From the NCBI RefSeq assembly GCF_015550595.1, contig NZ_JADNBB010000001.1:1-64000 (forward strand): DNA of 64,000 nucleotides. Direction: 5' to 3'. The stretch's first letter is position 1, and each line of letters starts with the position of its first letter. The notes below the pieces were generated by a model that saw only the letters and a program-made list of their open reading frames with translations, made no database searches and was not told the DNA's origin. Origin of the DNA: Parabacteroides goldsteinii (GTDB lineage Bacteria > Bacteroidota > Bacteroidia > Bacteroidales > Tannerellaceae). The translations under genes and the position numbers were made by a program. Shown one piece after another: positions 28,086 to 36,276 of the stretch.

Positions 28086-28121
28086 GGGACAGCTCTCCTT
28101 TGGAGCCTGTCCCCTTTTTTT
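28086..28121 (+). terminator. plus-strand intrinsic terminator in the fecR-susC gap
   Basis: GGGACAG (28086-28092) pairs with CTGTCCC (28107-28113), with an inner CTCC/GGAG stem, then seven T (28115-28121). The T run is on the plus strand only, although both flanking genes are on the minus strand. Confidence 0.65.
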
Positions 28122-28179
28122 GACTATTCTTACGTCATAGGCTATTCAATTTTTAAGATTAACAATTTATTTATTCTCA

Positions 28180-29196
28180 CTACGGCTTCGCATCCAATAT
28201 GATCGTGTCTCCATGTGACTCATAAATAATGGGAGCTGTAAGGCTTATTATCTCTATTACATTGTCTAAGCTATTATTCTTGATAACACCCGAAAAACGA
28301 TAGTTCCTTATCTTGTCTGATTTAAACTCGAGCCGTACATTGTACATTCGATTCAGTAAGAGGGCAATGTCATCCAGTTTCTCTCTTTCAAAAGCGAGTT
28401 CGTTATTACGCCACATGCGGGCATACGATACATTCTCGGACTTACCGACAGTCAGGCTCCTGCTTTGCCGATTCAGACTGACATGCTGGTCTGGAGTTAG
28501 GATAACCGAATTATCCTTCCCCGTTCCGGCCTTTATACTTCCTTCAAACAGGGTAGCGACAAAATCGGGATCTTCATTATATGCCTTCACATTGAATGAT
28601 GTGCCCAAAGCCTCCACCTCCATCTCACCGGCTTTTACAACAAAACGATGTTCCTTATCTTTCGACACCTCAAAATAGGCCTCCCCGTTTAAAGAGACAT
28701 TCCGTTCTTTTACACCGTAATCACTTTTGTAACGGAGCTCGGTATGCGAATTCAGCCAGACCTTGGTTCCATCCGGTAGTACGATACTTGCCCTCTGTCC
28801 TTTTTCTGCCGATACGATATATTCACTGGCAACCTGCGATTTATTCAGAGTATATAAATAAGAAGAAAAAATTCCTATACATAATAATATAGTAGCTGCA
28901 TAAGGCAAGAAACGAGTAAAAGACAATTTGGATTTAATACTCCTAGTTTCCCGTCTTTTTTGTGATTCCTCTATTTCATGCATTCTTTCCTTAATGCGCA
29001 GGAACATCCGTCCCTGAACTTCTGCAGGCAACTCTTCATCAAAGGTTTCAATCCACCGCTGTTGATAAAAGTTCAGAATTTCATTCCTCGACGCAGAATT
29101 ACGGAACCATTCCAGAAGCAACTGCTCTTCCTCCGGAGATGTTTCGCCACGCATAAAGCGATCGAGTAGCTTTATATTTATATTGTTTTTTGTCAT
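28180..29196 (-). CDS. FecR-type anti-sigma factor
   Basis: 338 residues. Cytoplasmic N terminus (LLDRFMRGETSPEEEQLLLEWF), one membrane helix near residues 95-115 (FLPYAATILLCIGIFSSYLY), and the FecR domain (IVLPDGTKVWLNSHTELRYKSDYG, LNGEAYFEVSKDKEHRFVVKAG). It partners with the sigma encoded 64 bases upstream and with the STN domain of the SusC downstream. The family and gene order are standard. Confidence 0.92.
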   Translation of the reverse strand: MTKNNINIKLLDRFMRGETSPEEEQLLLEWFRNSASRNEILNFYQQRWIETFDEELPAEVQGRMFLRIKERMHEIEESQKRRETRSIKSKLSFTRFLPYAATILLCIGIFSSYLYTLNKSQVASEYIVSAEKGQRASIVLPDGTKVWLNSHTELRYKSDYGVKERNVSLNGEAYFEVSKDKEHRFVVKAGEMEVEALGTSFNVKAYNEDPDFVATLFEGSIKAGTGKDNSVILTPDQHVSLNRQSRSLTVGKSENVSYARMWRNNELAFEREKLDDIALLLNRMYNVRLEFKSDKIRNYRFSGVIKNNSLDNVIEIISLTAPIIYESHGDTIILDAKP

Positions 29197-29260
29197 CGTT
29201 TAAGTTGTATATCCGAAAAGAAGGGCAATCCCTTACAAGGGGAGTAGAAAAAACTCATAT

Positions 29261-29857
29261 TTAACATTCATTAGCCAATACAACCAGTAATATAGCCAAT
29301 AAATGATCATTGGATAATTTCTCTTTCAAAAAACGTAATGAACGGTAGAGTTGAGTCTCTACTGTTTTTTCGGAGATCGATAGACGGGCAGCAATTTCTT
29401 TATTCGACAAGTGTTCTCTACGGCTTAACTTAAATATTTCTTTTCTGGACAGAGGCAATTGTTCGATCAGGTTATCGATATAGAGACGGAGTGAATCTGC
29501 ATCGATTTTCTCTTCCATCAGAAAGTCTTCATTAGTTTGCTGCTGGGACAATGCATAAAATGCAGACTCAGATAACAGGCGGTTCTCCGTTTCCTTATAG
29601 ACCATATTACGGGCTATAGTAAAGAGATACGCATCAAAACCCTTATCCAGGTCTATCGATTCACGTCTCTCCCATATTTTCATAAAAACACTCTGAGTAA
29701 TATCTTCGGACAAAACTCTGTCATACAATAGCGAATTGATAAAGTTGAAGACATGCGAATTATATTTCCAATAAATAGATTCGAAAGCAGTTTCATCTCC
29801 TTCCTTCAGGCGTCTCAGTACTGTAGCATCTATATCCTTCAGTGTGTGCTTTTCCAT
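29261..29857 (-). CDS. ECF-type RNA polymerase sigma factor
   Basis: 198 residues. Region 2 (AFESIYWKYNSHVFNFINSLL, EDITQSVFMKIWERRESID) and region 4 (LPLSRKEIFKLSRREHLSNKEIAARLSISEKTVETQLYRSL) are complete. It should drive the locus 20998-29196. The gene is divergent from the FecR gene at 30056, with about 200 bases between; the paired anti-sigma is the downstream one at 28180-29196. Confidence 0.92.
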   Translation of the reverse strand: MEKHTLKDIDATVLRRLKEGDETAFESIYWKYNSHVFNFINSLLYDRVLSEDITQSVFMKIWERRESIDLDKGFDAYLFTIARNMVYKETENRLLSESAFYALSQQQTNEDFLMEEKIDADSLRLYIDNLIEQLPLSRKEIFKLSRREHLSNKEIAARLSISEKTVETQLYRSLRFLKEKLSNDHLLAILLVVLANEC

Positions 29858-29882
29858 ATCTCTTTCTCTCCATTAACTCCGG

Positions 29883-29890
29883 CAAAGATA
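29883..29890 (-). promoter_or_regulatory. Bacteroidales promoter -7 box for the ECF sigma gene
   Basis: Minus strand TATCTTTG, a TAnnTTTG match 25 bases upstream of the sigma ATG at 29857. Confidence 0.55.
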
Positions 29891-30021
29891 AAAATTTATT
29901 TGAATGTTAGATTCCTTTTAGCGACACAGAAATAAGACTTAGAAATATATTGATCTATAAATGATATGCACCCTTTTCCTGTTTCAGGTACAATCTACAA
30001 CATGCCCCTTTTTATTGACCT

Positions 30022-30042
30022 AGTTCATAAAGGACTAAGTCA
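30022..30042 (+). promoter_or_regulatory. 21-base element shared with the other fecR leader
   Basis: Identical over 21 bases (core GTTCATAAAGGACTAAGTCA) to 56273-56293 on the minus strand, just upstream of the paralogous fecR at 55266-56243. Surrounding bases have diverged, so it is either a retained control site or a remnant of the duplication. Confidence 0.5.
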
Positions 30043-30055
30043 TTTAATCTGTCAG

Positions 30056-31045
30056 ATGAAAGAATATATAAAAAACGAACATTATGATTTAATTATAAAA
30101 TATCTGCAAGGAGGATTAGACTCGCAGGGTATGGATGATTTCTATACTTGGGTGAATGAGAATACTGATAATAAAAAGTTATTCTTTGAAACCAAGGCGA
30201 TTTATGATGCTTGCAGTAATTCCGACAATCTGACAGAGGATATCCGGAAAAGCTGGGATCGTCTTTTACAAAAGAAAGGAATACAATGCCTGAAAAAGAG
30301 TAAATGGCATCAATTTGGTAATTATGCAGCAGTGTCACTGGTCGCAGTCTGTCTTACCTCTGCTTTCTTTCTCTCTAATGAACATGAGACTAAAATAGCC
30401 ACCCGTTATATCGGAGGGGACGGCCTGGATGCAGATGTGGTCGAGTTGCCGGACGGTACTCAAGTCTGTTTAGGTTCGAAAACCATATTCCGGTATGAAA
30501 ATGACTATGGTAATAAACAGAGAACCGTTTATCTGGAAGGAGAAGCCTTTTTCGAGGTTGCGAAAGATAAAGATAAGCCTTTCATCGTAAAGACGAAGGA
30601 ACAGGATATCGAAGCTTTAGGAACTAAGTTCAATGTGACAGCTTACCCTTCCGACTCCCTGCTCACGACCACCTTATTGGAAGGATCAGTCCGGTTGACA
30701 ACAGAAAACAGGTCGCAGCGTGTTATACTTAAACCCAACCAGCAGCTGGTGTATAACCGCAATACACATATCAGTAATATTTTCGATGTAGATGCGAAAC
30801 AATATACATCCTGGACTACCGGATATTATTACTTTCCGGAACAGAGCCTGAAAGCTATTCTTTACCGGTTAAGTCATGTCTATGGAGTACAGTTTACTGT
30901 CAACTCCGAAAGGTTAAACAGACGCACTTTCACCGGAACATTCTATCGCGGACAAAGTATAAAAGACATTATGGAAATCATCCACCTTTCTATACCGATC
31001 AGATACGAGATAGATGAACGCCATGTAACGATTTCAGAAATATAA
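30056..31045 (+). CDS. FecR-type anti-sigma factor without an adjacent cognate sigma
   Basis: 329 residues from the ATG at 30056 (MKEYIKNEHYDLIIKYLQGG); the longer frame from 29966 has no similarity to the paralogue. One membrane helix near residues 80-100 (YAAVSLVAVCLTSAFFLS) and a FecR domain with VVELPDGTQVCLGSKTIF and YLEGEAFFEVAKDKDKPFIV. It is strikingly similar to the FecR at 55266-56243, sharing RYIGGDGL and VKTKEQDIEALGTKFNV. All other FecR genes here follow a sigma gene on the same strand; this one does not. It may bind the sigma encoded at 56408-56953, or one elsewhere. It precedes the SusC whose STN domain should signal to it. Confidence 0.9.
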   Translation: MKEYIKNEHYDLIIKYLQGGLDSQGMDDFYTWVNENTDNKKLFFETKAIYDACSNSDNLTEDIRKSWDRLLQKKGIQCLKKSKWHQFGNYAAVSLVAVCLTSAFFLSNEHETKIATRYIGGDGLDADVVELPDGTQVCLGSKTIFRYENDYGNKQRTVYLEGEAFFEVAKDKDKPFIVKTKEQDIEALGTKFNVTAYPSDSLLTTTLLEGSVRLTTENRSQRVILKPNQQLVYNRNTHISNIFDVDAKQYTSWTTGYYYFPEQSLKAILYRLSHVYGVQFTVNSERLNRRTFTGTFYRGQSIKDIMEIIHLSIPIRYEIDERHVTISEI

Positions 31046-31104
31046 GCAGTTGTTAATCTTTAAAATGAGGATAGTATGAGTGAGTAAAAAGGTAAAATCA
31101 AAAA

Positions 31105-31136
31105 AGAAGAGAAAATCTTGCCGGATTCTCTCTTCT
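31105..31136 (+). promoter_or_regulatory. leader hairpin 1 with TTGCCG hexaloop upstream of susC 31204
   Basis: AGAAGAGAAAATC, loop TTGCCG, GATTCTCTCTTCT: 12 of 13 pairs form, with one A-C mismatch. It lies 68 bases before the susC ATG. The fourth pair from the loop is A-T here and T-A in the copy near 55185, a compensating change. Confidence 0.6.
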
Positions 31137-31151
31137 AAAGTGTGTGATTCA

Positions 31152-31185
31152 ATTAAACTTCCATTGCCGTGGAATAATGTTTAAT
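31152..31185 (+). promoter_or_regulatory. leader hairpin 2 with TTGCCG hexaloop upstream of susC 31204
   Basis: ATTAAAC + TTCCA, loop TTGCCG, TGGAA, 4-base bulge, GTTTAAT. Both stems are perfect. It ends 18 bases before the susC ATG, so it could affect ribosome access. The same structure is at 55119-55153. Confidence 0.65.
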
Positions 31186-31203
31186 CTTAAAACATTCAAA
31201 AGT

Positions 31204-34200
31204 ATGAATAATCAACGTATAGTTGTTTCCGTAAATCTGAAAAGAACTATAAAAATCATGAAATTAACCGTGTTAATGTTAACCGTTTGCTTGTCGCAAA
31301 TGGTCGCCGCAACTTATGCGCAAACAGCCAAGCTAAGTGTTTCTGCTAAAGAAGAAACATTAGAGAATGTACTGAAACAAATAGAAAAACAGTCTGAATT
31401 CCTGTTTTTCTATAATCTGGAAGAGATCAATAAAAATGAGAAGATCTCTATTAACAAAAAGAATGTAGATATCGAAGATTTACTAAAAGCGATCACCAAT
31501 AAGACAGGTTTGAAATATACGATCAAAGACCGTCATATTGTATTGACATCCGAAAATTCTCCCGTATCTGTGGGAAGTACACAACAAACCCGCAAAGTAA
31601 CCGGTGTTGTAAGTGACGCTATGGGACCCGTTGCCGGGGCGAACGTTATTGAAAAGGGTACTTCAAATGGAACAACGACCGATATGGATGGTAAATACTC
31701 AATAGAAGTCCCTGCCAATGCCATCTTACAAGTTTCTTTTATCGGATATATCCAGCAGGATATAGCGGTTAAGAACCAGAGTGTAGTGAACGTTCAGCTG
31801 AGAGAGGATACACAAGCATTGGAAGAGGTCGTAGTAGTAGGTTATGGTACTATGAAGAAAAAAGACCTGACAGGTGCTGTCGCTTCCGTAAAAATGGATG
31901 ACGCTCCTGTCGGAACAGTTTCAACGATCAGTCATGCACTGGCTGGAAAAGCAGCAGGTTTACAGGTTAGTACGATCAGTGCACAGCCAGGTGGCCAGTC
32001 TACATTCCGTATTCGTGGAGCTGCTTCATCAGATAAGGCAGGAAATGATCCGCTGATCATTATTGACGGCTTTCCTGTAAGCGACCCGGGATCACTGGAT
32101 AGCGGTAACCAATACAAGGACGGCAATAAAGATAATATCTTATCTTCAATCAACCCGAATGATATTGAATCGATCGAAGTATTGAAAGATGCGAGTTCTA
32201 CTGCTATTTACGGTGCACGTGCAGGTAACGGTGTGATCATCGTTACTACAAAGCGCGGAAAGAGCGGAGCTGCCAAAGTTCAGTATTCAGGATCTGCTTC
32301 TGTTCAGGATATTTCCAAGTCTTATGAGATGTTGGATGCATCGGGCTTCATGCAGGCCACTAATGATTACAGAAAAGAACTGTGGCTGCGTACGAACGGT
32401 ATCGGTATCTACGGAGGCAAATCAGAATCAGATGTTACTTCGCCTTTCGTTCCCGACTATACAGCAGAACAGATAGCCAATCCCGCACATAATACGAACT
32501 GGTTTGATGAAATCTCCCGTTTAGGGTTCCAGACTTCTCATAACCTCTCGATAACAGGTGGTAATGACAATACGAAATACCTGGTTTCAGGAAACTACTT
32601 CAAACAGGACGGTGTAATTAAAAATAATGCCATGGAACGTTATTCCGCACGTGTGAACCTGGATCAGAAGCTTAGTAAATATGTAAAGATGGGTGTAAAC
32701 CTGAATGTTTCACGCAACCAGTATGACAACATCCCTCTGGGTAACGGACAGAATGAAAATGCAGGTATTTTGGTTTCTGCAGCCCAGTTCAACCCGACGC
32801 TGCCGGTACGCGACGAGAACGGCGAATATACAATGAACCAGGACGCTTCATTCCTTCCGAACCCTGTATCTCTGTTGGATATTACGGATAAGACAACCAA
32901 AGAGCGTTTGTTGGGTACCGTATTCTTTGAAGTTCGTCCGATTCAGGACTTAATGTTGAAAGCAAACTTCGGTATCGACCGCAACTATCAGAAACGTAAA
33001 CAATATATGCCTACAACAACGTTGTATGGAGCCAGAGAGAACGGATCCGGATATATTGCCCAGGCCGATAACTCTGACTACCTGATGGAATTGACAGCCA
33101 ATTATACCAAACAGTTCGGCGATCATAACCTGAATGCCTTGGTCGGCCATTCTTATCAGTTGTTCGATTATGAATTCCTGTCAGGAAAAAGCAATGACTT
33201 CATTACAGACGGTTTCTTATATAACAACCTGGGAGCCGGTAATGCAAAACGTCCGACTGTCGGATCAAGTGCAACCAAGTCACGTATGGCCTCCTTCTTC
33301 GGACGCGTGAATTATTCTTTTAAAGACCGTTATTTATTGACTGCTACACTGCGTGCCGACGGTTCTTCCAACTTTGCCGAAGGAAACCGTTGGGGATATT
33401 TCCCTTCTGTTGCCGCCGGATGGAGATTCACTGAAGAAGAATTTTTACAGCCACTGACCAAAGTACTGTCAAATGGTAAATTACGTTTGAGCTATGGTGA
33501 AACTGGTAATGCAAATGTAGGGGATAAAGCATACAGCTACTATAAAGTTGGTAATAACAATTTCTTTGGCGGTAGTGCTATCAACGGCGTTTATCTGGAC
33601 CAGATGGGAAACAATGAACTTACCTGGGAGACCACACGCGAATGGAACCTCGGTCTGGATCTGGGCTTCCTGAACGGACGTATCAATGTAACAGCAGAAT
33701 ACTTCCATAAAGTAATATCAGACCTGTTGAACGAACGTACCTTGCTTTCTTATAACGAAGTTAACAAAATCATTGCGAATGTTGGAAAAACACAGAGCCA
33801 GGGTTTTGAACTGACAGTTAACACGACTAATATCCGTAACAAAGATTTTGAATGGACTTCAGACCTGACATTCTCGTTGTATCGTGACAAATGGAAAGAA
33901 CGCGATCCGAATTGGAAACCCAGTGCATACAGTGAATACAACGGTTATATCCGTTCTTATGCCGGCTATTTGTCAGATGGTTTGGTACAACCGGGTGAAA
34001 CAATAGATCATATGCCTGGCGCACTTCCCGGACAGGTAAAAATTAAAGATATCAACGGATATGTCTATAATGAAGATGGTTCCATCAAGGTCGATGAACA
34101 CGGTATTCCGATGAAAACCGGTAAACCTGACGGTAAATTGGATGATGCCGACAAAGTGATCTATGGCTCTGCCGACCCCGGTTATCTGTTCGGCTTCAAC

Positions 34201-34680
34201 AACACATTCCGTTACAAGAATTTCGACCTGAATGTATATTTCTACGGCCAGTTTAATAAACTATCTGCCGGTAGCTATAAGAAAACCTGGATCAGCAATA
34301 ACGTCAACGACTTGCGCCGCGGTTACAATCAGCCGGTTTCCGTAAGCGATATATGGAGCTCTACGAACCCGAACGGTACGCTGCCCGGTTATTTCCAAAC
34401 GGAAAGTGCATACGGTACAGGCGACTATTATTACGAAAAGACCTGGTTTATCCGCTGCCGTAACATTACCTTAGGTTATAATATACCGATCAAGACCAGC
34501 AAGCATATCTTGTCCAATGTACGCGTATATTTCGATGTGAACAACCCGTTCGTCATCACTCCGTACACAGGTCTTGACCCGGAAACAGATATTTCAAGCG
34601 CGGAAAGTACTCCTTCCAGCCTGCAATGGGCTTATCCGAATGTACGTACTTATAGCTTTGGTTTGGATATTACATTCTAA
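31204..34680 (+). CDS. SusC-type TonB-dependent transporter with STN domain
   Basis: 1158 residues from the ATG at 31204 (MNNQRIVVSVNLKRT), chosen because the paralogue at 51760-55101 begins the same way; the frame from 31144 would run through the leader hairpin. Signal peptide around MKLTVLMLTVCLSQMVAATYAQ, STN (KLSVSAKEETLENVLKQIEK), carboxypeptidase-like domain (GVVSDAMGPVAGANVIE), plug (EEVVVVGYGTMKKKDLTGAV), full barrel ending YSFGLDITF. The N-terminal 120 residues are almost the same as in the 51760-55101 protein while the barrels differ, fitting a shared signalling apparatus with different cargo. It is followed by susD and mucin-type hydrolases. Confidence 0.93.
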   Translation: MNNQRIVVSVNLKRTIKIMKLTVLMLTVCLSQMVAATYAQTAKLSVSAKEETLENVLKQIEKQSEFLFFYNLEEINKNEKISINKKNVDIEDLLKAITNKTGLKYTIKDRHIVLTSENSPVSVGSTQQTRKVTGVVSDAMGPVAGANVIEKGTSNGTTTDMDGKYSIEVPANAILQVSFIGYIQQDIAVKNQSVVNVQLREDTQALEEVVVVGYGTMKKKDLTGAVASVKMDDAPVGTVSTISHALAGKAAGLQVSTISAQPGGQSTFRIRGAASSDKAGNDPLIIIDGFPVSDPGSLDSGNQYKDGNKDNILSSINPNDIESIEVLKDASSTAIYGARAGNGVIIVTTKRGKSGAAKVQYSGSASVQDISKSYEMLDASGFMQATNDYRKELWLRTNGIGIYGGKSESDVTSPFVPDYTAEQIANPAHNTNWFDEISRLGFQTSHNLSITGGNDNTKYLVSGNYFKQDGVIKNNAMERYSARVNLDQKLSKYVKMGVNLNVSRNQYDNIPLGNGQNENAGILVSAAQFNPTLPVRDENGEYTMNQDASFLPNPVSLLDITDKTTKERLLGTVFFEVRPIQDLMLKANFGIDRNYQKRKQYMPTTTLYGARENGSGYIAQADNSDYLMELTANYTKQFGDHNLNALVGHSYQLFDYEFLSGKSNDFITDGFLYNNLGAGNAKRPTVGSSATKSRMASFFGRVNYSFKDRYLLTATLRADGSSNFAEGNRWGYFPSVAAGWRFTEEEFLQPLTKVLSNGKLRLSYGETGNANVGDKAYSYYKVGNNNFFGGSAINGVYLDQMGNNELTWETTREWNLGLDLGFLNGRINVTAEYFHKVISDLLNERTLLSYNEVNKIIANVGKTQSQGFELTVNTTNIRNKDFEWTSDLTFSLYRDKWKERDPNWKPSAYSEYNGYIRSYAGYLSDGLVQPGETIDHMPGALPGQVKIKDINGYVYNEDGSIKVDEHGIPMKTGKPDGKLDDADKVIYGSADPGYLFGFNNTFRYKNFDLNVYFYGQFNKLSAGSYKKTWISNNVNDLRRGYNQPVSVSDIWSSTNPNGTLPGYFQTESAYGTGDYYYEKTWFIRCRNITLGYNIPIKTSKHILSNVRVYFDVNNPFVITPYTGLDPETDISSAESTPSSLQWAYPNVRTYSFGLDITF

Positions 34681-34711
34681 TTTATTAATCGATAAAAGAA
34701 GATATTAGATC

Positions 34712-36184
34712 ATGAAGAAATTATTATATACATTAATGTGCTGCTGCGCATTAAGCTCATGTACCGACCTGGAACCGGAAAGATATGATGCCATCAATCC
34801 CGGATTTTTCCCGAAAACAGAGAAGGATGCGGAAGCATTGGTTACAGGTGGAGTTTATGCTCCTTTCCGTTGTGATAATTATAGCGGTATATTTAACGTT
34901 GCTTCCGGTGTACAGATCATCGGTGATATGTCGACGGATATAGCCGTTTGCTGCTGGGTTAATGATGCATGGATCCCGTTGACCAGCCATAACTGGACGC
35001 CCAATCATCAATATTCAACGATCAACTACACCAACTATGCAAAATACCTGGGGACTATGACGTTAACCCTGGAACGTATTTCCGGTGTGGAAATGGCTGA
35101 TGACGTAAAGGCACGCATGAATGCCGAGATACACATGGGGCGTGGTTGGCTAGCCTTCTTATTATATGATTTTTATGGGCCAATCCCCATTCCTACATTA
35201 GATCAGCTGAATAATCCGCTGGCAGAAGAGATCATACCGCGTGCTACCCAGGAAGAAATGACTACGTTTATCGAAACAGAATTGAAAGCTGCATTGGAAG
35301 GTCTTCCTACCCGTGCCTCTTCTTTCGGACGTTTCGACAAAGGTTTGGCATATACCGTTCTGATGAAATTCTATATGCATGAAAAGAACTGGGCAAAAGC
35401 GGTTGAATGTGGTCGTGAACTGATGAAAGCAGATTATGGATATGGTCTGATGGATACGTACCAGTCTATCTTCACACTGGAAAATGAACAGAACAAAGAA
35501 ATCATTTTTGCCTGTACGGAAGAAAGAGGAACCCAGTTGGAATTATGGCACGATCACTGCCTGCCGGGCAACTATCCTTGCAAAAACAACTCTATCCAAC
35601 GCTGGGACGGTTTCAAAGTTCCCTGGCCGTTCTATCGCACATTCGATAAAAAAGACGATCGCCTCTCCGTACTGGTTGGTGAATACGTTGGAAACGATGG
35701 TGTATTGTTCAATGAAGAATCCGATATTATCAAGCACGGTAATACCTATTCGGGAGCCGTACCGGTTAAGTATGCAGAAGACCCCGAGTCAACCGGCGAT
35801 GGTAGCCAGATCGACTGGATCGTTTATCGGTATGCCGACGTATTGACATTATTGTCGGAAGCGATTGTCCGTAATAATAATACAGTTAGCCAGGAAGCAC
35901 TGGATTTACTGAACCAGGTTCGCGTACGTGCTAAACTGAATGCATATACCATGGGCGATGTGAAAGGTACAGACGATTTCCTGGATAAAGTTCTTCAGGA
36001 AAGAGGATATGAACTATGGTGGGAAGGCGTACGTCGTTCCGACCTGATCCGCCACGGTAAGTTTATCCAGAACGCGATAGACAGAGGATCCACGACTACC
36101 AAACCGGAGTTTGTATTGTTCCCGCTGCCACAAGCAGTAATCAATGAAGGCAAAGGAATTATTATACAAAACGCTGGATATTAA
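34712..36184 (+). CDS. SusD/RagB surface glycan-binding lipoprotein
   Basis: 490 residues. Lipoprotein signal ending MCCCALSSC (C17), then TDLEPERYDAINPGFFPKTEKDAEALVTG, a typical SusD start. The end blocks YRYADVLTLLSEAIVRNNN and QERGYELWWEGVRRSDLIRHG are family signatures. Starts 31 bases after susC, so the two are co-transcribed. It should bind the glycan cut by the GH16 and GH89 enzymes encoded next. Confidence 0.92.
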   Translation: MKKLLYTLMCCCALSSCTDLEPERYDAINPGFFPKTEKDAEALVTGGVYAPFRCDNYSGIFNVASGVQIIGDMSTDIAVCCWVNDAWIPLTSHNWTPNHQYSTINYTNYAKYLGTMTLTLERISGVEMADDVKARMNAEIHMGRGWLAFLLYDFYGPIPIPTLDQLNNPLAEEIIPRATQEEMTTFIETELKAALEGLPTRASSFGRFDKGLAYTVLMKFYMHEKNWAKAVECGRELMKADYGYGLMDTYQSIFTLENEQNKEIIFACTEERGTQLELWHDHCLPGNYPCKNNSIQRWDGFKVPWPFYRTFDKKDDRLSVLVGEYVGNDGVLFNEESDIIKHGNTYSGAVPVKYAEDPESTGDGSQIDWIVYRYADVLTLLSEAIVRNNNTVSQEALDLLNQVRVRAKLNAYTMGDVKGTDDFLDKVLQERGYELWWEGVRRSDLIRHGKFIQNAIDRGSTTTKPEFVLFPLPQAVINEGKGIIIQNAGY

Positions 36185-36207
36185 TTCGTTTTTTAATGAT
36201 TTAAATA

Positions 36208-36215
36208 TATATTTG
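36208..36215 (+). promoter_or_regulatory. possible internal promoter -7 box between susD and GH16 genes
   Basis: TATATTTG, a TAnnTTTG match just before a terminator-like hairpin. It lies in AT-rich DNA, so a chance match is possible. Confidence 0.35.
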
Positions 36216-36221
36216 CATTGT

Positions 36222-36256
36222 GAGAAAGGGCCGCTTTAATTGCGGCCTTTTTTCTC
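36222..36256 (+). terminator. intra-operon terminator or attenuator after susD
   Basis: GGCCGC (36229-36234) with GCGGCC (36242-36247), followed by six T; GAGAAA and TTTCTC extend the stem. Partial termination here would make SusC/SusD more abundant than the downstream enzymes, as is common in such loci. Confidence 0.75.
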
Positions 36257-36276
36257 TCTGCTAACAACTAAATATC

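Larger units (their letters stand above)
27992..28121 (+). ncRNA. candidate antisense small RNA opposite the susC leader
   Basis: A plus-strand transcript is suggested by a strong plus-strand terminator at 28086-28121 with no plus-strand gene before it. A near-consensus -7 box TAACTTTA (27978-27985, one mismatch to TAnnTTTG) would give an RNA of about 130 bases that is fully complementary to the susC 5' leader, including the TTGCCG hairpin. Antisense RNAs beside susC are known in Bacteroides. The start point is a guess. Confidence 0.3.

Noticed and set aside
31105-31185. ANTAR-type double hairpin target
   Set aside because: Hexaloops are paired as in ANTAR targets, but the loop TTGCCG lacks the conserved A at position 1 and G at position 4, and no terminator follows.
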